A stretch of DNA of 64,000 nt, taken from NCBI GenBank assembly GCA_027493885.1, contig JAOSJZ010000001.1, forward strand, positions 682,001 through 746,000. The letters run 5' to 3'. Shown here piece after piece: positions 16,191-23,449 of the stretch (the stretch's first letter is position 1; every line of letters begins with the position of its first letter). The notes beneath the pieces are model-generated. The model saw only the letters and a program-made list of their open reading frames with translations. It did no database searches and was not told the DNA's origin. Made by a program: the position numbers and the translations under genes. This DNA is from Gaiella sp. (GTDB lineage: Bacteria; Actinomycetota; Thermoleophilia; Gaiellales; Gaiellaceae).

Positions 16191-16760
16191 TCAGCGCTCG
16201 GCGAGCTCGGTCGCGCGGTCGCCGTCCCGCTCGGCGAGCTCCTCGAAGACGGCGCGGAAGTCCACCATCGCCTTGCGCAGCCTCTCGGTGCGCGCCTCTC
16301 CCCTCGCACCGTTGCCGTGCACCATCTCGTGGCCGTGACGGTAGCGGGCGACGACGCTCGGATGGTCGACCGACACGGCCCTCGCGCGGGAGTCGAAGTC
16401 GTCGCCCGAGTAGCCCTTCTCGTCGAGCACGCCCCGGACGATGCTGTCGGCCTCGCGGGCGGCGAGCTCGGGATCGTCCACGAACCGCTGCTCGGCACGC
16501 CGCCAGTGCTCGAGGTAACGGGCCCGTGCGGTCTCGGAGAGCGGCCGGATGTGGAGGTCGTCGTGCGCCCGTTCGCGCTCGGAGAGCTCACGCTCGGCCT
16601 TCCGCCGCGAGCCGGCCTCGCCAATCGTCCTGTCGTACTCGGGCCCGAACTGGTCCTCGAGCCCCCTCCTTCGTCGCGAGCGCGCGTATGACCAGCCCGC
16701 GAGCACGACGACGACGACCACGGCGACGATCGCGATGATGATCCAGAAGACAGCGTCCAC
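16191..16760 (-). CDS. membrane-anchored protein of an actinobacterial unknown family
   Basis: A 189-residue protein with one N-terminal transmembrane helix (about 5-23: VFWIIIAIVAVVVVVVLAGW), a basic stop-transfer RSRRRRG, then a soluble helical region with GPEYDRTIGEAGSRRKAERELSERE, IRPLSETARARYLEHWR and VDHPSVVARYRHGHE. This order resembles a conserved hypothetical family common in actinobacteria; no function is known to me. GTG 16760 has GGAGGG upstream and was chosen over the long upstream extension. It diverges from a histidine-kinase-like gene across a 20-bp palindrome. Confidence 0.75.
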   Translation of the reverse strand: MDAVFWIIIAIVAVVVVVVLAGWSYARSRRRRGLEDQFGPEYDRTIGEAGSRRKAERELSERERAHDDLHIRPLSETARARYLEHWRRAEQRFVDDPELAAREADSIVRGVLDEKGYSGDDFDSRARAVSVDHPSVVARYRHGHEMVHGNGARGEARTERLRKAMVDFRAVFEELAERDGDRATELAER

Positions 16761-16788
16761 GCCGGTTTCCCTCCTTCTCGGGACCCTG

Positions 16789-16808
16789 CGCGCCGGGTAC
16801 CCGGCGCG
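16789..16808. promoter_or_regulatory. 20-bp perfect palindrome in divergent intergenic region
   Basis: CGCGCCGGGTACCCGGCGCG reads the same on both strands. It lies 29 nt before GTG 16760 and 75 nt before ATG 16883. Its core CCGGGTACCCGG recurs at 30460-30471, at the start of the PASTA kinase gene. It may be an operator; no regulator is identified. Confidence 0.45.
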
Positions 16809-16882
16809 GACGCGCGGCAAACGGCGCAATCCGTGGTTCGTGCGGATGCCGAGCGCGCCCGCTTCCAGCACCATGCGCGCCT

Positions 16883-17848
16883 ATGACCCGCTTGTTCTCG
16901 TTTCTCGCCCGCCGCCGGTGGGCCGCGGTCGGTCTCGCGATCGCGGTCGAGGTGGCGCTCCTCGTCCCGCTTGCCGCTGCCGATCCGTCGTCCGTGGTCG
17001 GAATCCCCGCGGCGATCACCGCGGCGATCGCGGGGAGCGTCGCGATCGTGTTCGGCCCGCTCGACGGCGCCCTGGTTGCACTGGTCGGCGCGGTCGCCTT
17101 TGCCTCTGTCGGAGGCTGGGGGACGGGAGAGCTCGCCGCGCTCGTCGTCTGGCCGGCCGTCGTCGTGGGCGCGGGACTCTTCGCCCGGCGCGTCGAGCGC
17201 CAGCGTGAGGCGCTGGGGACGCTCGTCTCGGCAGAGGAGGACCAGAGAAAGCAGACCGCGCACGAGCTCAACGAAGAGATGGCGCAGGCGCTCACGGGGG
17301 CGCTCTTGACGCTGAAGGAGGCCGAGCGGGCCACCGGCCCGGACGAGACGGGCGCGGCCACCGCGGCCACGCGCGAGCTGATCCACCAGAGCATCCAGAG
17401 CATCCGGGCGCTCGCGGTGCGGCTGCGGCCGCGAGCTCTCGACGATTTCGGCCTGCCTCCGGCGATCGAGAAGCTTGCCGAAGACTTCCGCGAGGAGACC
17501 GGGATCGGCATCGACCTCGACCTCGGCGACACCGGGGGCCGGCTCCCGCCCGAGGTCGAGCTCACCCTCTACCGCGCGGTCCAGGAGCTGCTCGGGCAGA
17601 TCGCCGACCGCGACGGTGGAGGCGGGGTGCGGATCGCGCTTGCCCGCGGAGCCCAGGACGTACGGGCCGTCGTCGAGGTTGCATGGCCGGCGCGCCACGG
17701 CGCCGTGGAGGCGGCGCACCCGCTCGATCTTGCCGGCCTTCGCGAGCGTGCCCGGCTCGTGGAGGGCCGGCTCGACGTCCGTTCGCGGAATGGAACGACG
17801 CGCGTCACCGTGACGCTGCCGCTCGCGCCGAGGAGCGAGCGAGGATAG
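16883..17848 (+). CDS. membrane histidine-kinase-like protein with degenerate ATPase domain
   Basis: A 321-residue protein with four predicted transmembrane helices (within about 12-102), a short coiled linker, and a HisKA_3-like segment EEDQRKQTAHELNEEMAQALTG with a His at 127 in the acceptor position. The C-terminal domain follows the HATPase fold order (LYRAVQELLGQI, then LAGLRERARLVEGRLDVRS). The N-box Asn is replaced and no D-x-G-x-G is visible, so ATP binding is doubtful. It may act as a pseudokinase or phosphotransfer partner. No response regulator is adjacent. ATG 16883 starts MTRLFSFLARRRW. Confidence 0.75.
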   Translation: MTRLFSFLARRRWAAVGLAIAVEVALLVPLAAADPSSVVGIPAAITAAIAGSVAIVFGPLDGALVALVGAVAFASVGGWGTGELAALVVWPAVVVGAGLFARRVERQREALGTLVSAEEDQRKQTAHELNEEMAQALTGALLTLKEAERATGPDETGAATAATRELIHQSIQSIRALAVRLRPRALDDFGLPPAIEKLAEDFREETGIGIDLDLGDTGGRLPPEVELTLYRAVQELLGQIADRDGGGGVRIALARGAQDVRAVVEVAWPARHGAVEAAHPLDLAGLRERARLVEGRLDVRSRNGTTRVTVTLPLAPRSERG

Positions 17849-17894
17849 CCCCGGCCCGCGGGGGCTTTGCTCGACCTGGTTCCGCGCGCCCAGC

Positions 17895-19586
17895 TCAGTC
17901 GAACGCGGCGACCGCTCCCTCCCTCGTCGCTCTGAGGGCGTGCGCGCGGTTGACGGCGTTGACGACGGCGCGGAGCGACGCCGTGACGATCGAGGGGTGG
18001 ATGCCGACGCCCCAGAACGCCTCGTCGTCCACGTCGGCCTCGACGTAGGCCGCAGCGGTCGCGTCCTCGCCCTTCGACATGGCGTGCTCGTGGTACTCCC
18101 GCACGTCGATCTCGATCCCGAGGCGCTGCTCGAGCGCGTGGACGAGCGCCGCGATCGGCCCGTTGCCCTCGCCGGTGACGACGATGCCCTCGCCGTGACC
18201 GCGCATCCGCGCCGCGAGCCGGTCGCCCTCCTCCCCGCTCTCGTGCGTGTAGGAGACGAGCGCGAATGGCTCGTCCACGCCGAGGTAGTGCTCGGTGAAC
18301 GCGTCGAGGAGCTCGTCGGGCGTCAGCTCCCCGCCGCGAGCGTCGGTGATCGCCTGCACCTTCTGCGCGAAGTCGATCTGGAGCCCGCGCGGGAGGTCGA
18401 GGTGGTGCTCGGTGCTCATCAGATAGGCGACGCCGCCCTTCCCCGACTGGGAGTTGACGCGGATGATCGCCTCGTAGTCGCGGCCAACGTCCCGCGGGTC
18501 GAGCGGCAGGTACGGGACGTCCCAGGTCTCGGCGCCCGAGCGCTCCTGGGCGTCCATCCCCTTCTTGATCGCGTCCTGGTGGGAGCCCGAGAAGGCGGTG
18601 TAGACGAGCTCGCCGACGTACGGATGGCGTGGGTGGACGGGAAGCTCGTTGCACTCCTCCACGACCCTGCGCGCCTCGTCGAGCTCCACGAGGTCAAGCT
18701 CGGGGTCGACGCCCTGGGTCAGGAGATTCAGCGCCAGGGTGACCAGGTCGACGTTGCCCGTCCGCTCGCCGTTCCCGAACAGGCACCCCTCGACGCGCTC
18801 GGCGCCCGCCATCAGGCCGAGCTCCGCGGTCGCCACGGCCGTGCCGCGGTCGTTGTGCGGGTGGACGGAGAGGATCGCTACGTCGCGGTGCGAGAACCGG
18901 CGACCGAACCACTCCATCCTGTCGGCGTAGACGTTCGGCGGGAACGCCTCGACGGTCGTCGGCAGGTTGACGATCATCTTCTCGGCGGGGGTCGGGCCCC
19001 ACTCGTCGGCGACGGCCTCGCAGATCTCGAGCGCGTAGTCGAGCTCGGTGTGGTGGAAGCTCTCGGGCGAGTACTGGAACACGATCTCGGTTCCCGTCCG
19101 GGCCGCGAGCTCCTTGCAGAGCTCGGCGCCGCGCACGGCGAGCTCCGTGATCCCGTCCCGGTCGAGCCGGAAGACGACGCGCCGCTGCGTCTCGGAGGTC
19201 GAGTTGTAGAGGTGCACGATCGCGCGCTTCGTGCCGTCGATCGCCTCGAAGGTGCGCTCGATCAGCTCCGGGCGGGCCTGCGTGAGGACGGCGATCGTGG
19301 TGTCGCCGGGGATCAGGCCCTCCTCGACGAGCACGCGGCAGAAGTCGAAGTCGGCCTGCGACGCGGCCGGGAACCCCACCTCGATCTCCTTCACGCCGAG
19401 CCGCAGGAGCAGGTCGAAGAAGCGGCGCTTGCGCGGGATGTCCATCGGGTTGACGAGCGCCTGGTTGCCGTCCCGGAGGTCGGTTGAGCACCAGACGGGG
19501 GCGCGGTCGAGGACGACGTCCGGCCAGGTGCGATCGGGCAGGTCGACGGTGGCGTAGGGGCGGTAGCGGTGAAAGGGCATCGGCAT
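17895..19586 (-). CDS. leuA: 2-isopropylmalate synthase (long actinobacterial form)
   Basis: A 563-residue enzyme that condenses acetyl-CoA with 2-oxoisovalerate, the first committed step of leucine synthesis. The TIM barrel carries CSTDLRDGNQALVNP, the metal-binding HPHND (SVHPHNDRGTA) and LFGNGERTGNVDLV. The C-terminal leucine-feedback domain spans roughly the last 130 residues. Length and order match the long LeuA of mycobacteria and streptomycetes. ATG 19586 follows GAGGGAG; a second ATG two codons on is possible. A leucine-rich leader peptide and hairpin lie upstream, indicating attenuation control. Confidence 0.95.
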   Translation of the reverse strand: MPMPFHRYRPYATVDLPDRTWPDVVLDRAPVWCSTDLRDGNQALVNPMDIPRKRRFFDLLLRLGVKEIEVGFPAASQADFDFCRVLVEEGLIPGDTTIAVLTQARPELIERTFEAIDGTKRAIVHLYNSTSETQRRVVFRLDRDGITELAVRGAELCKELAARTGTEIVFQYSPESFHHTELDYALEICEAVADEWGPTPAEKMIVNLPTTVEAFPPNVYADRMEWFGRRFSHRDVAILSVHPHNDRGTAVATAELGLMAGAERVEGCLFGNGERTGNVDLVTLALNLLTQGVDPELDLVELDEARRVVEECNELPVHPRHPYVGELVYTAFSGSHQDAIKKGMDAQERSGAETWDVPYLPLDPRDVGRDYEAIIRVNSQSGKGGVAYLMSTEHHLDLPRGLQIDFAQKVQAITDARGGELTPDELLDAFTEHYLGVDEPFALVSYTHESGEEGDRLAARMRGHGEGIVVTGEGNGPIAALVHALEQRLGIEIDVREYHEHAMSKGEDATAAAYVEADVDDEAFWGVGIHPSIVTASLRAVVNAVNRAHALRATREGAVAAFD

Positions 19587-19659
19587 GGGGCTCTCCCTCG
19601 GCGAAGGCGGACTCCTCCCGGCGGTGTGCGGGAGCACGGCGTCTGTATGTGCGTCCTCG

Positions 19660-19677
19660 CTTCCCCTAGCGGGGAAG
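19660..19677 (-). promoter_or_regulatory. leu leader hairpin overlapping the leader-peptide stop
   Basis: On the minus strand CTTCCCC-GCTA-GGGGAAG forms a perfect 7-bp stem whose loop contains the TAG stop of the leader peptide. A second possible stem, CTCCCG/CGGGAG, lies between it and leuA. There is no U-tract, so the control might be Rho-dependent or translational. Confidence 0.55.
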
Positions 19678-19728
19678 GAGAAGCAGGCCGAGCAGGAGGA
19701 TCGAGGAGAGCTCGGGCCGCCGGGACAT
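19666..19728 (-). CDS. leuA leader peptide (leucine attenuator)
   Basis: A 20-residue open frame: MSRRPELSSI followed by LLLGLLLLPR and stop. Seven of the 20 codons after the Ile are Leu (LLL-G-LLLL), and all are CTC, CTG or CTT. It lies 79 nt before leuA's start, in the same direction, in a frame different from leuA's. This is the pattern of ribosome-mediated attenuation leaders described for amino-acid operons. The predicted transcription start coincides with its ATG, so it would be translated leaderless. No homology search was possible. Confidence 0.75.
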   Translation of the reverse strand: MSRRPELSSILLLGLLLLPR

Positions 19729-19734
19729 GCTGCC

Positions 19735-19763
19735 ACCGTAGCCGAGCGGCCGGCCCTGCGCAA
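19735..19763 (-). promoter_or_regulatory. leu leader promoter TTGCGC-N17-TACGGT
   Basis: The -35 TTGCGC (19763-19758), an exact 17-nt spacer and the -10 TACGGT (19740-19735) lie six nt before ATG 19728 of the leader peptide. The predicted +1 is the A of that ATG. Confidence 0.65.
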
Positions 19764-19796
19764 CGTCTGACGCGAACGCGCTGTACCGTCGGGCGT

Positions 19797-20414
19797 ATGC
19801 TCGACCGGGACTCGTTCGCCGCGGCTGCGGCGGGACTCTGCGACGCGGACCCCGACCTCGCCGCGATCGTCGAGCGCCACGGCCTGCCCGAGTTCTGGGC
19901 GCGCGAGCCCGGGCTGCCGACGCTCGTCCTGCTGATCCTCGAGCAGCAGGTGTCGCTCGCCTCGGCGCGAGCGGCGTACGACCGGCTCGTCGCGAGGCTC
20001 GGCGGCCTCACGACCGGGGGGATCCTCGGCTCGACCGACGCCGAGCTCCGCGCCGACGGCTTCAGCCGGCAGAAGGCGCGCTACGTGCGGGTGCTCGCCG
20101 CCGCCGTCGAGGACGGGTCGTTCGACCTGGATGCTGTTGCCTTGCTGGAGGATGACGCGGCGCGCACCGCGCTCCTGGCACTCCCCGGCATCGGCCCGTG
20201 GACGGCGGAGGTCTACCTCCTCTCGGCCCTGCGCCGCCCGGACACCTGGCCCGTCGGCGACATCGCGCTCCAGGAGGGCGCGCGCCGGGTGCGGCGGCTC
20301 GACCTCCGGCCGACGCCCGGCGAGCTCGAGGCGATCGGCGAGGCCTGGCGCCCGCACCGCGCGAGCGCGGCGCGGCTCCTCTGGCACCTGTACCTCAGCG
20401 AGCGCGCGGTGTAG
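19797..20414 (+). CDS. HhH-GPD DNA glycosylase (AlkA-type 3-methyladenine glycosylase II)
   Basis: A 205-residue base-excision repair enzyme. It shows LILEQQVSLASARAAYDRL, the helix-hairpin-helix LLALPGIGPWTAEVYLLSAL, and the catalytic Asp in WPVGDIALQEGARR. It lacks the N-terminal beta domain of E. coli AlkA and resembles the shorter bacterial glycosylases. ATG 19797 has TACCGT at 19784-19789, seven nt upstream. It is transcribed away from the leu leader, and the two promoters share about 70 bp. Probable role: removal of alkylated purines. Confidence 0.88.
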   Translation: MLDRDSFAAAAAGLCDADPDLAAIVERHGLPEFWAREPGLPTLVLLILEQQVSLASARAAYDRLVARLGGLTTGGILGSTDAELRADGFSRQKARYVRVLAAAVEDGSFDLDAVALLEDDAARTALLALPGIGPWTAEVYLLSALRRPDTWPVGDIALQEGARRVRRLDLRPTPGELEAIGEAWRPHRASAARLLWHLYLSERAV

Positions 20415-20422
20415 ACAGACAC

Positions 20423-20647
20423 CGGTGTCAGACACCGACCTCCGTTGTTGGCCAGCTGTGCCGACTTCGTGCCAACCCATCAACAGTTCCAGGCACGTCT
20501 AATCCCTATTCGGGGTGGCCGCTCCACCGTCACCAACCGCGGATCGTGGGTTCCGGTACCCAGATCGCGCATGAACACTCGGCTTCAGGGCTGTGGAGCA
20601 ATCGGCACGAAGTCGGCGCCTCCCTCACTTGACAGTGTCTGACACCG
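20423..20647. repeat. 225-bp MITE-like element with 13-bp terminal inverted repeats
   Basis: The ends are perfect inverted copies of CGGTGTCAGACAC (20423-20435 and 20635-20647). A second, internal inverted pair is GTGCCGACTTCGTGCC (20458-20473) against GGCACGAAGTCGGCGC (20604-20619), 15 of 16 matching. It is more AT-rich than its neighbours and has no convincing open frame. It sits between the glycosylase gene and the RNase H gene. It contains no transposase, so it would be mobilised in trans if at all. Confidence 0.7.
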
Positions 20648-20660
20648 GGCCCCGCCCGCG

Positions 20661-21062
20661 CTACCCCGCGGCGTCGAGCGCCTCGTTCACGAGACGGTCG
20701 GCGAGCTCGTTGTGCTCCCGGCGCACGTGCACGTAGGTGACGCGACCGATCTCTCGCGCGAACCGTGACGCGTCGAGGAAGAGCGCCTGCAGGTCGCGGT
20801 TCTTGACCCGGTACTCGCCGCGCATCTGCTTGACCATCAGCTCGGAGTCCGAGCGCACCTCGAGCTCCGCAACGCCGGCCTCGGCGGCGCGGCGAAGCCC
20901 TGCGACGAGCGCGGAGTACTCCGCGACGTTGTTCGTCGCGACGCCGATCGCCTCGCCGCGCGCGTCGAGCACCGTCCCGTCGGATGCCTCGAGGACGTAG
21001 GCGAACGCCGCGGGGCCGGGGTTCCCCCGCGCGCCGCCGTCCGTCCAGAGGCGCGCCTTCAC
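20661..21062 (-). CDS. ribonuclease HI family protein
   Basis: A 133-residue RNase H-fold nuclease that cuts RNA in RNA-DNA hybrids. The catalytic carboxylates fall in LWTDGGARGNPGPA, NNVAEYSALVAGL and VRSDSELMVKQM, with the late HNELADRLVNEAL. These are the four acidic positions plus the conserved Asn/His region of the archaeal/actinobacterial RNase HI type, which is often fused to a phosphatase domain; here it stands alone. GTG 21062 is the likely start. An inverted repeat GTGACA-GGG-TGTCAC lies upstream at 21086-21100. Confidence 0.9.
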   Translation of the reverse strand: MKARLWTDGGARGNPGPAAFAYVLEASDGTVLDARGEAIGVATNNVAEYSALVAGLRRAAEAGVAELEVRSDSELMVKQMRGEYRVKNRDLQALFLDASRFAREIGRVTYVHVRREHNELADRLVNEALDAAG

Positions 21063-21108
21063 CCCGCGGCCGTCCCCCCGTGCACGTGACAGGGTGTCAC
21101 ATGCGCGC

Positions 21109-21429
21109 TCACGTCTCGACCCGCTCGTAGACGTCGTAGGCAGGCTCCTCGTAGGGATGGGCGCGGAGGAGGGCGGCGACGACCGCCTCGAGCTTCTCCC
21201 CGGGGACGACCGTCTCGACGCGGTATTCCGTCACCGTCTCGTCACGGCCCGCTTCGCCGAGCGCCGGACGGGTCCCCTCCCCACCGAAGAAGGTGCCCTC
21301 GCCGAGCGTCGTCCACGAGCAGCGGGAGTAGTCGCCGATCCAGCCCGCGCCGGCGACGAAGACCGCATCGCGGGTCGACTCGAGGTGCGAGGCCGGGACG
21401 AACCAGACGAGCTTGTACGAGGCCGCCAC
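21109..21429 (-). CDS. NIF3/YqfO-type single-domain protein (CutA1-like fold)
   Basis: A 106-residue protein matching the inserted PII/CutA-like domain found in NIF3 family proteins and as free-standing small proteins: YKLVWFVPASHLESTRDAVFVAGAGWIGDYSRCSW (split), GTFFGGEGTRPALGEAG and the ending LRAHPYEEPAYDVYERVE. The function of the stand-alone form is unknown; metal or nucleotide binding is proposed for relatives. GTG 21429 has TAGGGT eight nt upstream (21443-21438). Confidence 0.82.
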   Translation of the reverse strand: MAASYKLVWFVPASHLESTRDAVFVAGAGWIGDYSRCSWTTLGEGTFFGGEGTRPALGEAGRDETVTEYRVETVVPGEKLEAVVAALLRAHPYEEPAYDVYERVET

Positions 21430-21530
21430 GGCGCCCCACCCTACCGCCCTCGCCGGGACACGCCTCGCCTGCTCGCATTCGGCCCGTGACCGCCGGTGCC
21501 CCTCTCAGGCACGGAGTGCAGCGTCGCGGG

Positions 21531-23035
21531 TCAGGCCGACACGCCGAGCACTGCCTCCACCCTCGCGATCGCACGCGCGTCGGCGAGACCACGAAGCGCC
21601 ACCGTTGTCCGTCGCCGGAGCACGTCTCCGGCCGTCGTCGCCCACTCGTCGGTGGCCGCGAACCGGGCCTGTGCGACGATGTCCGGCCCATCGCGGTGGA
21701 GCCGCTCGAGAAGCGTCGGGTCGTCTCGCGCGCCGGCGACGACGCGGGCCGCCCGGCTGCCGTAGAGGTGGCGCAGATGTGCCTCGACCTCGGGATCGAC
21801 CTCGATCGGCAACGCCGGCGCGGGGCCGCGAGCACCCGGAAGCGGGAACGGCCGGCGATCGACGCGGCGCAGCCTGAGCTCGCCGCTGACGCGCTCGAGC
21901 GCGTCGAGCGCGCGATCTGCCGGTAGGTGGTCAGCTTGCCGCCGGCGACGCTCAGCATCCCACCCCGGCCGACCGAGAAGACGGTCTCGCGCCGGACGCT
22001 CGCGGTCGCGTCCTCGCCCAGGGGAAGAACGCGGAGGCCGGCGAACGACGCGCGCACGGCATCGCGCCCGAGCAGCGACCCGGGGAGCGCCTTGGACGCC
22101 TCGCCGAGGATCTCCGCGATGTCGTCCTCGTCGGCCGCGACGGCACCGGGGTCGTCGTCGTAGTCGGTGTCGGTCGTACCGAGCAGGAGCAGCCCGTACC
22201 AGGGGACGGCGAAGGTCACGCGCACGTCGTCCTGCGGGACGGTGAGCGCAGCCGTCCAGTCCTCGCCGCCCGGGACGAGCACGTGCGCGCCCTTGCTGAG
22301 CCGTACGGACGCGCCCGCATGCCGGTCCTCGAGCCGTCGCACGTGGTCGACCCACGGGCCGGCGGCATTGACGACCACTCGTGCGCGCACCGGCACGACC
22401 TCGCCGTCGGCCTCGACCTCGGCCCCCGAGACCCGACCGCCCGTGGTGACGAGCGCAACCACTCTGGCGCGGTTCAGCACCGTCGCCCCCGCGTCGGACG
22501 CCGCCACGACGTTCTCGAGACAGAGCCGCGCGTCGTTCGTCCACGCGTCGGCGTAGAGCGCGCACGACTCCAGGCCGTCGCGCCGCAGCGCCGGAACGAG
22601 CCGATCGGCGCGCTCGGGCTTCACGAGCCAGTTGAGCCGCGAGCGCGCAAGGGCCGAGTAGAGGAGGATGCCGCCCTGCACGACCCACGGCCGAAACGGG
22701 CCCCCACGGTAGAGCGGCAGCAGGAACGGAAGCCGATGGACGAGGTGCGGCGCGACCGACCGGGTCAGCGTGCGTCGCTCGTGGTGCGCCTCGCGGACGA
22801 GCCGCACGTCGCCGAGACGGAGGTAGCGCAGCCCGCCGTGGACGAGCTTCGAGGAGGCACTCGAGGTGCCCGAGCCGAAGTCGCCCGCGTCGACGAGCGC
22901 GACCGCGAGGCCCTCACGCGCCGCGTGTGCGGCCGTGGCGGCCCCGATCACGCCGCCGCCGACGACGAGGAGGTCGAACGCCGTCCGCGCGAGCGCGTCG
23001 CGCGCCGCCTCCCGGGTCAGAGCGGGCTCGTGCAC
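21531..23035 (-). pseudogene. glpD: glycerol-3-phosphate dehydrogenase, frameshifted
   Basis: A flavin-dependent membrane-associated dehydrogenase of glycerol catabolism. From GTG 23035 the frame runs through FDLLVVGGGVIGAATAAHAA (FAD motif), SSKLVHGGLRYL, VVNAAGPWVDHVR, LLGTTDTDYDDDPG and SVAGGKLTTYRQI. At about 21910-21918 it must change frame to continue as RALDALERVSGEL and the C-terminal domain ending ARVEAVLGVSA at 21531. A net loss of one base (for example 7 nt from a GCG repeat) explains it. Without correction the protein would end in unrelated sequence. The family is certain; whether the break is real or a sequencing error is open. Confidence 0.88.
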
Positions 23036-23051
23036 GCCGTCCGACCGGAGC

Positions 23052-23395
23052 TCATGGGGCGCCGAGGCTTCGCCGGCGCCAGGCCTCGGTGTCCGCGACG
23101 TCGTTGAACGTGAGCACGTGGAAGCCCGCGACCTTCTCGCTCCGCAAGCACGCCGCCGAGGCCGTCGATCAGCTGATCGGGGTGGAACCCGCGGAGGAAC
23201 CGCCTCGCGAGGCCGCCGTTCTTGCGGACGTAGCGCAGCGAGTCGCCGATCCCGATCCGCGTCGAGACCCGCATGAGCTTCGCCCGTGGGACGGCGCCGG
23301 GGATGCCGACGTGGATGGAGTCGCGCGGCGATCTCGGCCGCCTCGGCATCGCCGGAGACGAGGCGGGCACCGAAGTGGATCCGCGGCCTCGTCGT
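23052..23395 (-). pseudogene. methylenetetrahydrofolate reductase (MetF-like) remnant
   Basis: Pieces of the C-terminal half of an actinobacterial MetF are recognisable: IHFGARLVSGDAEAAEIAARL in one frame, HVGIPGAVPRAKLMRVSTRIG with GDSLRYVRKNGGLARRFL in a second, and KVAGFHVLTFNDVADTEAWRR ending SLGAP at 23052 in a third. The N-terminal half is missing and two frame changes separate the pieces. It lies between glpD and an aldehyde dehydrogenase gene. The 55 bp up to 23449 (coding RCTMMLDDEAADP in one frame) are unassigned. Confidence 0.65.
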
Positions 23396-23449
23396 CGAGC
23401 ATCATCGTGCACCGGAACGGCTGTCGCCGTTTCCCACCGCGCCGGCTCT

